Assembly: GCA_002727895.1 (NCBI GenBank)
Contig: PBUO01000064.1
Span: 8,038 to 19,367, forward strand
Length of the DNA stretch: 11,330 nt
Direction: 5' to 3'
From: Acidimicrobiaceae bacterium
Lineage (GTDB): Bacteria; Actinomycetota; Acidimicrobiia; Acidimicrobiales; MedAcidi-G1
In this document: one piece after another, positions 1 to 6,352 of the stretch
Numbering within the stretch: the stretch's first letter is position 1
How the letters are laid out: every line of letters starts with the position of its first letter
Made by a program: the position numbers and the translations under genes
Notes under the pieces: generated by a model
The model's input: the letters and a program-made list of their open reading frames with translations, nothing else
Database searches by the model: none
Told to the model about the DNA's origin: nothing

Positions 1-632
1 TGGAACTGGCGGCGGTAGGCGTCGACGATGGGGGCGCCGTCCACCTGGGCGATGAAGTCGGCCCACCCCAGGGGCAGCCCGAAGTGAGCGGCGTAGGCGG
101 CCGAGTCGGCGCTCGAAGCCAGCAGCCACACCTCCGGTGGCTCATCCGGACGCGGCGTGGCCCGCACCCCCTGGATGGGGCTGTGGGCGGGGAGCGTGTC
201 GTCCACCAGGTGTAGGAGCTCCTCGACCTGGTTGGGGTAGTACTCGATGCCGAGGCGGGTCCCGCCACGAGCCAGGGCGGCGGCCGTCAGGTGGTCGGAG
301 CCCGGTGCCCGTCCCACCCCGAGGTCGATGCGGCCCGGGTGTAGTGAGGCCAGCACGCAGAACGACTCGGCCACCTTCAGCGGGGCGTAGTGGGTGAGCA
401 TCACCCCACCCGAGCCGACCCGGATTCGCTCCGTCGTCCCGGCTATCGACCCGATGAGCGCCTCGGGGCTCGACCCGGCCAGGCCGTCCATGCCGTGGTG
501 CTCGGCCACCCAGTAACGGTGGTAGCCGAGCGCCTCTGTCCGGCGGGCTAGGTCGAGGGTGTTGCGCAGCGCCTCGCCCGGCGTGGAGCCGGCCGGCACC
601 GGCGACTGGTCGAGCACCGACAGGCGGGTCAC
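1..632 (-). CDS. LLM-class flavin oxidoreductase, MsnO8-like (partial)
   Basis: The visible 210 residues are the N-terminal part of a luciferase-like TIM-barrel monooxygenase; the C-terminus lies beyond the left edge. The start LSVLDQSPV, then RYWVAEHH near residue 41, a SPEALIGSIA segment, RIRVGSGGVMLTHY and a PGRIDLGVGRAPGS stretch match the MsnO8-type family, whose members are usually about 330-350 residues. Such enzymes use reduced flavin (FMN) to oxidise an organic substrate; the substrate here cannot be told. I chose the GTG at 632 because GGAGG lies 9 nt upstream and the protein starts at the conserved LSVLDQSPV. That GTG overlaps the stop of the upstream tag gene as GTGA, so the two are probably co-transcribed and translationally coupled. 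Family assignment is firm; the physiological role is unknown. Confidence 0.88.
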   Translation of the reverse strand, partial: MTRLSVLDQSPVPAGSTPGEALRNTLDLARRTEALGYHRYWVAEHHGMDGLAGSSPEALIGSIAGTTERIRVGSGGVMLTHYAPLKVAESFCVLASLHPGRIDLGVGRAPGSDHLTAAALARGGTRLGIEYYPNQVEELLHLVDDTLPAHSPIQGVRATPRPDEPPEVWLLASSADSAAYAAHFGLPLGWADFIAQVDGAPIVDAYRRQF

Positions 633-1309
633 CGGCCCGTACCTCCAGCGACCGCCGGGACGGGTCGCACGAGAGCCGCCCGCTCGGCGTCGACCACCGG
701 CTGTAGGGCGCAGCCCGCCAGGTGGTCGTTGACCATCCCCATGGCCTGCATCAGGGCGTACACGGTGGTCGGGCCGACGAACGACCAACCCCGGCGCTTC
801 AGGTCGCGGCTCAGCGCCGTCGACTCCGGGGTGGAGGCCGGGATTCCGCCTGGGCCGTCGCCGCCACGCGTCGGCCCGGCGGGCTCGAAGGACCACAGGT
901 AGGCCGCCAGCGACCCGTGCTCTTCGATGGCCTCCAGCGCCCGGGCCGCGTTGCTGATCGTCGACTCGACCTTGCCCCGGTGGCGGACGATGCCCGCGTC
1001 GCCCAGGCACCGCTCGACGTCGGCTTCGGTGAAGCGGGCTACGGCCGCCGGATCGAAGCCGGCGAAGGCGGCACGGAAAGCGTCGCGCTTGCGGAGGATG
1101 GTCAGCCACGACAGGCCGGCCTGGAAGCCCTCCAAGCAGGCCTTCTCGAACAGGCGGATGTCGTCGACCACCGGCCGACCCCACTCGACGTCGTGGTAGG
1201 CGAGATAGTCGTCGTGGCCGCCCGGCCACCAGCAGCGGGTCGTGCCGTCGGCGCCCACAACCAGACCCTCGGTTCGGGGGGACCCGCCGTCCGCTTCGGT
1301 CGCTGCCAC
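629..1309 (-). CDS. tag: DNA-3-methyladenine glycosylase I
   Basis: This base-excision repair enzyme removes 3-methyladenine from alkylated DNA. The order RCWW, YHDVEWG, CLEGFQAGLSW, DAGIVRHRGK, WSF, LKRRGWSFVGPTT and NDHLAGC follows E. coli Tag throughout. Counting from the GTG at 1309 (226 residues), the zinc ligands are Cys26, His39, His196 and Cys200, and the catalytic-pocket Glu is Glu60 in CLEGF. A C-terminal tail of about 26 residues follows the last Cys. The start is uncertain. GTG 1309 has TACTGT six nt upstream, matching the leaderless pattern elsewhere in the window. GTG 1258 has GAGGG seven nt upstream and gives a 209-residue protein closer to the family's usual 187-210. A longer in-frame extension to 1444 would overlap the divergent gene and is rejected. 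The luciferase-like gene follows with a 4-bp overlap. Confidence 0.93.
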   Translation of the reverse strand: MAATEADGGSPRTEGLVVGADGTTRCWWPGGHDDYLAYHDVEWGRPVVDDIRLFEKACLEGFQAGLSWLTILRKRDAFRAAFAGFDPAAVARFTEADVERCLGDAGIVRHRGKVESTISNAARALEAIEEHGSLAAYLWSFEPAGPTRGGDGPGGIPASTPESTALSRDLKRRGWSFVGPTTVYALMQAMGMVNDHLAGCALQPVVDAERAALVRPVPAVAGGTGR

Positions 1310-1315
1310 GGGCCG

Positions 1316-1325
1316 ACAGTACGCT
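1316..1325. promoter_or_regulatory. Overlapping divergent -10 elements (tag / ABM gene)
   Basis: The ten bases ACAGTACGCT read as TACTGT on the minus strand (1321 to 1316), six nt before tag GTG 1309. They also read as TACGCT on the plus strand (1320-1325), about 33 nt before the ABM ATG, which has its own GGAGG ribosome site. The two hexamers share the TA step at 1320-1321, as in a symmetric bidirectional promoter. No clear -35 is visible on either side. This is inference from motif position only. Confidence 0.4.
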
Positions 1326-1358
1326 CCGGGCCGCCCGACCCGACCCCCGGAGGCCCCC

Positions 1359-1661
1359 ATGATCGTCCTCGCCGGCACCATCGACTTCGACCCCGCCCAC
1401 GCCGAGGCGATGATGGCCGCGGTGGCCGTCGTTGTGGAGGCCACCCGGGCCGAAGAGGGCTGCCTCGACTACGTGATCGGCCCCGACCCGCTGATCGCCG
1501 GCCGGCTCAACCTGTTCGAGCGTTGGGAGGCGGACGAGCACCTCGGCGCCCACCGGAAGGCCGACCACAGCCGGACCTTCCAGCGGGCCCTGGGTGAATG
1601 CGGCATGGCCGGCGTGTCCATCGACCGTTACGACGGCGCTACGGTCACCAAGATCTTTTAG
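1359..1661 (+). CDS. ABM-domain (putative quinol monooxygenase) protein
   Basis: This is a 100-residue single-domain protein of the antibiotic biosynthesis monooxygenase superfamily, a dimeric ferredoxin-like fold. Features seen are an N-terminal strand (MIVLAGTIDFD), an EATRAEEGCLDY segment (the family's EPGC-Y position), NLFERWEADEHLGAHRKADH with the conserved strand-Trp-Glu and helix His, and a final strand ending VTKIF. Length is the family norm. The ATG is fixed by GGAGG five nt upstream; an open frame reaching back to 1242 would run into tag and is not needed. Some members oxidise quinols or polyketides without a cofactor and others cleave haem. No haem-degrading context is present, so the substrate stays open. 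It is divergent from tag and probably monocistronic. Confidence 0.85.
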   Translation: MIVLAGTIDFDPAHAEAMMAAVAVVVEATRAEEGCLDYVIGPDPLIAGRLNLFERWEADEHLGAHRKADHSRTFQRALGECGMAGVSIDRYDGATVTKIF

Positions 1662-1690
1662 TCTGGGCGCCCCTGCGGCAACCTCGCGGC

Positions 1691-1880
1691 GTGGTCGGCA
1701 CGGGAGGCCATGGAGGCGCGAGGAGGACGCTCGGGGTCGCGTTCCTGGTCTTCCTCACGGCCGGCGGCGGTTCGACCGCCTTGTCCAGCCTGGAGTACGT
1801 GACCAACCTGGTGGCCGAGTGGCACGGCTGGTCGGCCTACCACCCGGGCACCATGATCTGGACGGCGGGTAGGCCGGGAT
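1691..1880 (+). pseudogene. Coding-like membrane-protein scrap, possibly NSS transporter TM7
   Basis: The 220-bp gap between two convergent genes is not featureless. In one plus-strand frame, codons from about 1730 to 1868 end almost always in G or C, as in the real genes here. They encode a hydrophobic stretch (FLVFLTAGGGSTALSSLEYV, then TNLVAEWHGWS). This resembles the TM7 region of neurotransmitter:sodium symporters, where an LT-x-G-x-GS segment is followed by a (V/L)E and a V-x-E pair. There is no start with a good ribosome site (GTG 1691 is the nearest), and the frame runs on into the antisense of the next gene. A decayed fragment or small membrane protein fits; chance resemblance is possible. 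No terminator was found in the gap. Confidence 0.28.
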
Positions 1881-1881
1881 C

Positions 1882-2928
1882 TCAGGTGCCCGCGGCGAGC
1901 TCCCTGGCCACGTCGGTCCAGCGATCGAGGGCGTCGGGGTCGCGGCGCCAGTGGTCAAGCGCCGTGTAGGTCATGACCCGGACATTCGGGGTGATCCCCC
2001 GGTAGCGGTCGGCCAGCACGCCCCCGAGGTCCGACCAAGTGGCGGTCACCGTGTAGTGGTCGAGCACGTCATCGCTGACCAGTGCCGCCATGCCTGCCAT
2101 GTCGCCGGCCCGCTGCCGGGCGTTCAGCTCGCACTGCAGGCCGTCGAAGCCGTGGTGCTCGAGCACCGGGGCGTAGTTGGGGGTCGAGCCGTAGAAGGCG
2201 ATGGTGGCCCGGTTGGCCTCCCGAGCGGCGGCCAACTCCTCGTCGGTGTCGCCCACCGCAGCGATGACCGGGCACACCACGGTCACGTCGTCGAGGCTCC
2301 GCCCGACCGACGTCGCCCCCTCGGCGACCAGCGGCAACTGGACGTCGGCGAGCCAGCCGGGGGAGTGCATGGGGTGGATGTGGACACCATCGCACTCGGC
2401 GCCGGCCATGCGGCTCATCCACGGCAGCACCGCCGAGACGTACACCGGCGGGTCGGGCACCTCGATGGGGCCGGGAGACCACATGCGAGGCAGCAGGGTG
2501 AACGAGTAGTGGTCCCCCTCAAAGGCCAACTTCTCCTCGCCCCTGAAGGCCCGGAAGATGGCCTTCACGGCTCGCACGTACTCCCGCATCCTCGGCCCTG
2601 GTGGGGCGTAGTCGCTGCTGTAGCGGCGTTCCACGTGGGCCTTCACCTGGGCGCCCAGGCCGACCACGTACCGGCCGCCGGTGGATTCGGCCAGCTCCCA
2701 GGCCATCTGGGCGGTCAGCATGGGGCTCCGGGGGAAGGCCACGGCGATGGCCGTGCCCAGCCCGAGCCGCTCCGTGGCCAGGGCGGCGGCGGCTGACGAC
2801 AGTGATGCGGTGCGCCCGCCCTCGGTGAACCACAGCGTGCCGAAGCCCGCGTCCTCGGCTCGTCGGGCCAGGTCGCCTACCTGCCGCAGGGGTAGTGGCG
2901 ACGCCATCATGTCAAGAGGGATTGGCAT
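1882..2928 (-). CDS. F420-dependent LLM oxidoreductase, MSMEG_2256-like
   Basis: This 348-residue TIM-barrel oxidoreductase belongs to the luciferase-like superfamily. The distinctive run LGTAIAVAFPRSPMLTAQ, GGRYVVGLGAQVKAHVERR, the FRGEEKLAFEGDHYSFTLL region, a SPGPIEVPDPPVYVSAV segment and AFYGSTPNYAPVLEHHG with LNARQRAGDM match the MSMEG_2256 group. That group is assigned to coenzyme F420 use in mycobacteria and relatives; its substrates are undefined. The ATG at 2928 begins right where homologues do. It lacks a Shine-Dalgarno but has TACGGT seven nt upstream, which suggests a leaderless mRNA. The frame stays open to 3153, but that part lies antisense to the neighbouring ligase. It is divergently paired with the acyl-CoA synthetase across 70 bp, so shared regulation is plausible. 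Confidence 0.9.
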   Translation of the reverse strand: MPIPLDMMASPLPLRQVGDLARRAEDAGFGTLWFTEGGRTASLSSAAAALATERLGLGTAIAVAFPRSPMLTAQMAWELAESTGGRYVVGLGAQVKAHVERRYSSDYAPPGPRMREYVRAVKAIFRAFRGEEKLAFEGDHYSFTLLPRMWSPGPIEVPDPPVYVSAVLPWMSRMAGAECDGVHIHPMHSPGWLADVQLPLVAEGATSVGRSLDDVTVVCPVIAAVGDTDEELAAAREANRATIAFYGSTPNYAPVLEHHGFDGLQCELNARQRAGDMAGMAALVSDDVLDHYTVTATWSDLGGVLADRYRGITPNVRVMTYTALDHWRRDPDALDRWTDVARELAAGT

Positions 2929-2935
2929 GGCGCGG

Positions 2936-2941
2936 ACCGTA
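2936..2941 (-). promoter_or_regulatory. Candidate -10 element, leaderless, for F420 oxidoreductase
   Basis: TACGGT on the minus strand ends seven nt before the ATG at 2928, which places a transcription start at or next to the start codon. No Shine-Dalgarno is present and no good -35 is seen. The interval to the divergent -10 at 2986 contains CTGGAATTCAG (2960-2970), an imperfect palindrome that could be an operator. Confidence 0.42.
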
Positions 2942-2985
2942 GTAGTGCCCCCGTACCGGCTGGAATTCAGGCCGTCACCGGGGAG

Positions 2986-2991
2986 TAAGTT
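2986..2991 (+). promoter_or_regulatory. Candidate -10 element, leaderless, for acyl-CoA synthetase
   Basis: TAAGTT lies seven nt before the ATG at 2999. The only Shine-Dalgarno-like sequence (GGGGAG) is about 13 nt from the ATG, too far to be ideal, so leaderless initiation is the better reading. The imperfect palindrome at 2960-2970 falls where the -35 would be. Confidence 0.45.
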
Positions 2992-2998
2992 CAGCCCC

Positions 2999-4558
2999 AT
3001 GGACCTCACCGCAGTCAAGAATTTCGCCGACGTGCTCGACCTCGGGACCGCCGCACACGGCGACCGCGACATGTTCGTCATCGGCGACGACAGGACCTCA
3101 TGGAACGAGATGAAGGCTCGGGCCGGCCGGGTGGCCAACGCCCTGGCCGCCAACGGCGTCGGCTCTCAGGACAGGGTGGCCTTCATCGACAAGAACTCAG
3201 TCGAGTACGTCGAGGTGCTCTTCGGCTGCGCCTACCGGAACGCAGTGACCGTGGCCGTCAACTGGCGCCTCGCCCCGCCGGAGATGGCCTACATCGTCAA
3301 CGACTCACAGGCCACGGTGCTGGTGATCCACGAGGAGTTCGCCGATCACCTAGCGGCCTTCCGGGGCGACTTGGAGCACGTCACGACCGTCGTGGTCATC
3401 GGTGATGCCGGCAACGACGTGGCCTATCGGGACTGGCGTGACGCCCACGACTCGGACTTCGAGAGGATCCCGGCGGCCGACGACGACGTCTGCTCCCAGC
3501 TCTACAGCTCGGGCACCACCGGCCACCCCAAGGGCGTGCAAAGCACGAACGCCAACTTCCAGGCCCTGTTCTCCACTGTTGAGTGGGACATGGATGACGA
3601 CTCACGGAATCTGGCCGTTCTGCCCTTCTTCCACATCGGAGGCGGCGGCTGGGCGCTGTTCGGCATGGCTGCCGGAGCGACCACGTGCACGACAAGGGAG
3701 TTCGACCCGGCGGGGATCCTCCAGATCATCCAGGCCGAGCGCATCACCCACGCCATCTTCGTGCCAGCAATGCTCCAGTTCTTCCTGCTCGTTCCCAGCG
3801 ACGACATCGATCTGTCTTCGATGGAGTACATCGCCTACGGCGCCTCGCCGATCACCGAGGACGTACTGGTCAAGTCGATGGCGCAGTTCGCCGGCACCAA
3901 GTTTTTCCAGGTGTACGCCATGACCGAGTCGACCGGTGCGGGCACCACCCTGCCACCGGAGGACCATGGTGGTAACGCCGATCCGAAGCTTCTGCGTTCG
4001 GCCGGCAAGCCCATTCCCGGCATGGAGATGAAGATCGTCGACCCCGACACCGGCGAGGAGGTGCCCGACGGCGAGGTGGGCGAGATCTGGATGCGCCACG
4101 GCGGGAACATGAAGGGCTACTGGAATCTGCCTGAGGAGACGGCAAGGGCCCTTCCCGGGGACGGCTGGCTTCGGACCGGCGACGCCGCCTATCTCGAGGA
4201 TGGCTACCTCTACATCCACGACCGGGTGAAGGACATGATCGTCTCCGGTGGCGAGAACGTGTACCCGGCCGAGGTGGAAAACGCCCTCATGTCTCACGAG
4301 AGCGTGGCCGACGTGGCGGTGATCGGCGTGCCCGACGACAAGTGGGGCGAAGTGGGTAAGGCCCTGGTCATCCCGGTGCCCGACTCGGGGGTGACCGGTG
4401 ACGAGATTCTGCGGCACGTCCGCGAGCGGTTGGCAGGCTTCAAGGTTCCCCATTCGGTGGAGTTCATCGAGGAGATTCCTCGGAACCCGACCGGCAAGAT
4501 CCTCAAGCGCCTCCTGCGCGAGCCCTATTGGGAGGGCCACGACCGCCGGGTGCAGTAG
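2999..4558 (+). CDS. Fatty-acyl-CoA synthetase, FadD13-like
   Basis: This 519-residue adenylate-forming enzyme activates a carboxylic acid with ATP and joins it to CoA. All core motifs are intact: the phosphate loop SSGTTGHPKG (residues 170-179), YAMTEST (306-312), the TGD ribose-binding Asp395, the hinge DRVKD with Arg409, SGGENVYPAEVE, and PRNPTGKILKR with the catalytic Lys500. The layout and the C-terminal signature resemble mycobacterial FadD13 (about 500 residues). This suggests a medium or long aliphatic or aromatic acid, but specificity cannot be read. The ATG at 2999 starts the protein at the usual point (MDLTAVKNFADVLDL); the open frame back to 2681 is antisense to the divergent gene. 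It probably feeds acyl-CoA to the SDR and thiolase-like genes nearby, by inference only. It is probably cytosolic or membrane-peripheral, with no signal peptide. Confidence 0.93.
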   Translation: MDLTAVKNFADVLDLGTAAHGDRDMFVIGDDRTSWNEMKARAGRVANALAANGVGSQDRVAFIDKNSVEYVEVLFGCAYRNAVTVAVNWRLAPPEMAYIVNDSQATVLVIHEEFADHLAAFRGDLEHVTTVVVIGDAGNDVAYRDWRDAHDSDFERIPAADDDVCSQLYSSGTTGHPKGVQSTNANFQALFSTVEWDMDDDSRNLAVLPFFHIGGGGWALFGMAAGATTCTTREFDPAGILQIIQAERITHAIFVPAMLQFFLLVPSDDIDLSSMEYIAYGASPITEDVLVKSMAQFAGTKFFQVYAMTESTGAGTTLPPEDHGGNADPKLLRSAGKPIPGMEMKIVDPDTGEEVPDGEVGEIWMRHGGNMKGYWNLPEETARALPGDGWLRTGDAAYLEDGYLYIHDRVKDMIVSGGENVYPAEVENALMSHESVADVAVIGVPDDKWGEVGKALVIPVPDSGVTGDEILRHVRERLAGFKVPHSVEFIEEIPRNPTGKILKRLLREPYWEGHDRRVQ

Positions 4559-4640
4559 GACCGACGATCGGGTCCCGGGCCCGGAGCCTGCCTCGGAGCC
4601 CAGTTCGGGCCCCGCTTCGGAGGCCCGGCGGGAGCGCCCC

Positions 4641-4646
4641 TAGGGT
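4641..4646 (+). promoter_or_regulatory. Candidate -10 element, leaderless, for SDR gene
   Basis: TAGGGT lies eight nt before the ATG at 4655, and no Shine-Dalgarno is well placed. This suggests the SDR gene has its own promoter inside the 96-bp gap after the ligase. The rest of the gap (4559-4640) is GC-rich with short repeats of CGGAGSCC type and holds no gene or clear terminator. Confidence 0.38.
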
Positions 4647-4654
4647 CGCCGGCC

Positions 4655-5416
4655 ATGGACATCCGACTGGACGGCAAGGTCGCCATCGTCACCGGTGGCT
4701 CACGGGGAATCGGCAAGGGCATCGCCGCGGCGATGGCCGCCGCTGGGGCGAAGGTGATGATCACCAGCCGCAACGAGGAGTCGTGCGCCGCCACCGTCGA
4801 GGAACTGCGATCCTCGACCGGTGGCGACCTGGAATACGTGTCCGGCCATGTCGGCAAGGTCGAGAACATGGAGCGGGTGCTTGACGCCACGATGGAGGCC
4901 TTCGGGGCCCTCGACGTGCTGGTCAACAACGCGGCCACCAACCCTTACGCCGGACCGGTCATCGACATCGACGTGCCACGGTGGGAGAAGACGTTCGCCA
5001 CCAACCTGACTACCCCGCTGGTGTGGACCCAGGCCTGCTGGAACCGTTGGATGAAGGAGCACGGCGGGGCTGTGGTCAACGTCTCGTCGGTCGGCGCCTA
5101 CGGCACCAACGCAGTGCTCGGCGTGTACGACATCACCAAGCGGGCGCTCGTGCACCTGACCGAGCAGCTGGCAGCCGAGGTGGGTCCGAAGGTGCGGGTC
5201 AACGCGGTGTGCCCGGGCCTCATCCGGACCGACTTCGCCCGCAGCCTGTGGGAGGACGGTCGAGGCGACGCCATCGCGGCCATGCTGCCCATGAAGCGCC
5301 TCGGCGAGCCGGAGGACATTGCCAACACGGCCGTCTTCCTGGCGTCGGACGCCGCCTCGTGGATGACCGGCCACGCCGTCTTGGTCGACGGCGGCCAGCT
5401 GGTCAACATCAACTGA
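4655..5416 (+). CDS. SDR-family NAD(P)-dependent oxidoreductase
   Basis: This is a classical short-chain dehydrogenase of 253 residues, the normal length. The Rossmann motif TGGSRGIG occupies residues 13-20, and Ser-Arg after the second Gly hints at NADP(H). NNAA is at 91-94, and the catalytic triad is Ser145, Tyr158 and Lys162, in the spacing expected (S-x12-Y-x3-K). It continues with VNAVCPGLIRTDF and the C-terminal LASDAASWMTGHAVLVDGGQ. These enzymes interconvert alcohols and ketones; 3-oxoacyl reductase-like or hydroxyacyl dehydrogenase roles fit the acyl-CoA neighbourhood but are not proven. It is followed 43 bp later by the MBL hydrolase on the same strand, with only a 5-bp CCTCC/GGAGG hairpin between, so co-transcription is likely. 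The ATG at 4655 starts exactly at the usual IRLDGKVAIVTGG. Confidence 0.93.
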   Translation: MDIRLDGKVAIVTGGSRGIGKGIAAAMAAAGAKVMITSRNEESCAATVEELRSSTGGDLEYVSGHVGKVENMERVLDATMEAFGALDVLVNNAATNPYAGPVIDIDVPRWEKTFATNLTTPLVWTQACWNRWMKEHGGAVVNVSSVGAYGTNAVLGVYDITKRALVHLTEQLAAEVGPKVRVNAVCPGLIRTDFARSLWEDGRGDAIAAMLPMKRLGEPEDIANTAVFLASDAASWMTGHAVLVDGGQLVNIN

Positions 5417-5459
5417 GCGGCCCTCCTCTGCCGGAGGCGCCCAAGCAGGGACGGTGGAC

Positions 5460-6320
5460 ATGCAGTTGGTGATGTTGGGGACCGGGAGCCCCATCCCGGA
5501 CCCGAACCGGGCCGGTGCTGCCCAGGCCGTCGGCGTGGACGGCCGGTGGTTCCTGGTCGACGCCGGTCGGGGCTGCGTGATGCGCATGGCCGCCGCCGCC
5601 CTGGGTCCGGCAGCCATCGAGCGGCTGCTCCTCACCCATCTCCACAGCGACCACGTGACCGACGTGAACGACGTGGTGACCACCAGGTGGATCCAGGGCT
5701 TCCCACCCGTCCCACTACCGGTCGACGGACCGCCGGGCACCGCGGCGTTCATCGCCGACACCCTCCGGATGCTCGGCACCGACATCGGCTGGCGGATTGC
5801 GCACCACGATGACCTGAAGGCCGGCCCTGAGGTTCCGGTGGCCGAGACCGACGGTCGGACCGGTGACGGCCTCGGCGCGGTGGTCCTGGACGATGGCGTG
5901 CGGATCACCGCGGCGCCCACCGACCACCGCCCGGTGCACCCCACGCTGGCTTGGCGGTTCGACGCCGACGGCGCCTCGGTGGTCCTCGGCGGCGACTCGG
6001 TGCCGTGCCCGGGGCTCGACCACCTGTGCGCCGGCGCCGACGTGTACGTGCAGACGGTGGTGCGCGACGACCTCATCTCGCAGGTGCCGGTCCCGCGGTT
6101 CGTGGACGTCCTCGATTACCACTCCACCGTGGCTGACGCGGCCCGCACGGCTGCCCGGGCCGGGGTCGGGACCCTGGTACTGAACCACTGCGTGCCAGCC
6201 CCCGGTGTCGATCCGGCCGGTCCGAACGGTAGCGACGAGTGGCTGGCATTGGCTGCCGAGCACTTCGACGGCGAGGTGCTGCTCCCCGACGACGGGGACC
6301 GCATCGCCGTGAGGGCCTGA
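5460..6320 (+). CDS. MBL-fold metallo-hydrolase (RNase Z/arylsulfatase-like)
   Basis: This 286-residue metallo-beta-lactamase-fold protein begins with LVMLGTGSPIPDPNRAG and FLVDAGRG. It then shows the di-metal site THLHSDHVTD with His60, His62, Asp64 and His65, a further His in TDHRPVHP (156 or 160), the bridging Asp179 in GGDS and the terminal His243 in LNHCVP. The start and spacing resemble ribonuclease Z, but no RNase Z exosite arm is seen. Actinobacterial homologues with the LGTGSPIPDPNRAG start are usually left as generic MBL hydrolases, so I do not call tRNA processing. A hydrolase acting on an ester or lactone from the neighbouring oxidation steps is possible. The ATG at 5460 is preferred, with AGGG nine nt upstream; a GTG two codons earlier has too short a spacing. 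It converges on the nitronate monooxygenase gene after 32 bp. Confidence 0.9.
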   Translation: MQLVMLGTGSPIPDPNRAGAAQAVGVDGRWFLVDAGRGCVMRMAAAALGPAAIERLLLTHLHSDHVTDVNDVVTTRWIQGFPPVPLPVDGPPGTAAFIADTLRMLGTDIGWRIAHHDDLKAGPEVPVAETDGRTGDGLGAVVLDDGVRITAAPTDHRPVHPTLAWRFDADGASVVLGGDSVPCPGLDHLCAGADVYVQTVVRDDLISQVPVPRFVDVLDYHSTVADAARTAARAGVGTLVLNHCVPAPGVDPAGPNGSDEWLALAAEHFDGEVLLPDDGDRIAVRA

Positions 6321-6352
6321 ACCGCGGAACCCGACTCCCAGGACCGGCCGGC

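Noticed and set aside
137..397. Small Pro/Arg-rich open frame antisense to the luciferase-like gene
   Set aside because: No ribosome site or family, and the opposite strand is clearly coding.
1951..2796. Open frame antisense to the F420 oxidoreductase
   Set aside because: It is a shadow of a gene with clear family motifs; His/Gly/Val-rich translation without recognisable order.
3602..4540. Long open frame antisense to the acyl-CoA synthetase
   Set aside because: High GC removes stop codons from antisense frames; the ligase on the other strand has every family motif and this translation has none.
5421..5436. CCTCC/GGAGG hairpin after the SDR gene as a terminator
   Set aside because: The stem is only 5 bp with a 6-nt loop and there is no T-run; the spacing favours co-transcription.
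4700..6076. 458-codon open frame antisense to the SDR and MBL genes
   Set aside because: It spans two well-recognised genes and its translation is low-complexity with no domain pattern.
6321..6352. CCGGCCGG palindrome between convergent MBL and nitronate monooxygenase genes as a bidirectional terminator
   Set aside because: Short GC palindromes are expected by chance here; no stem-loop with a T-run is seen.
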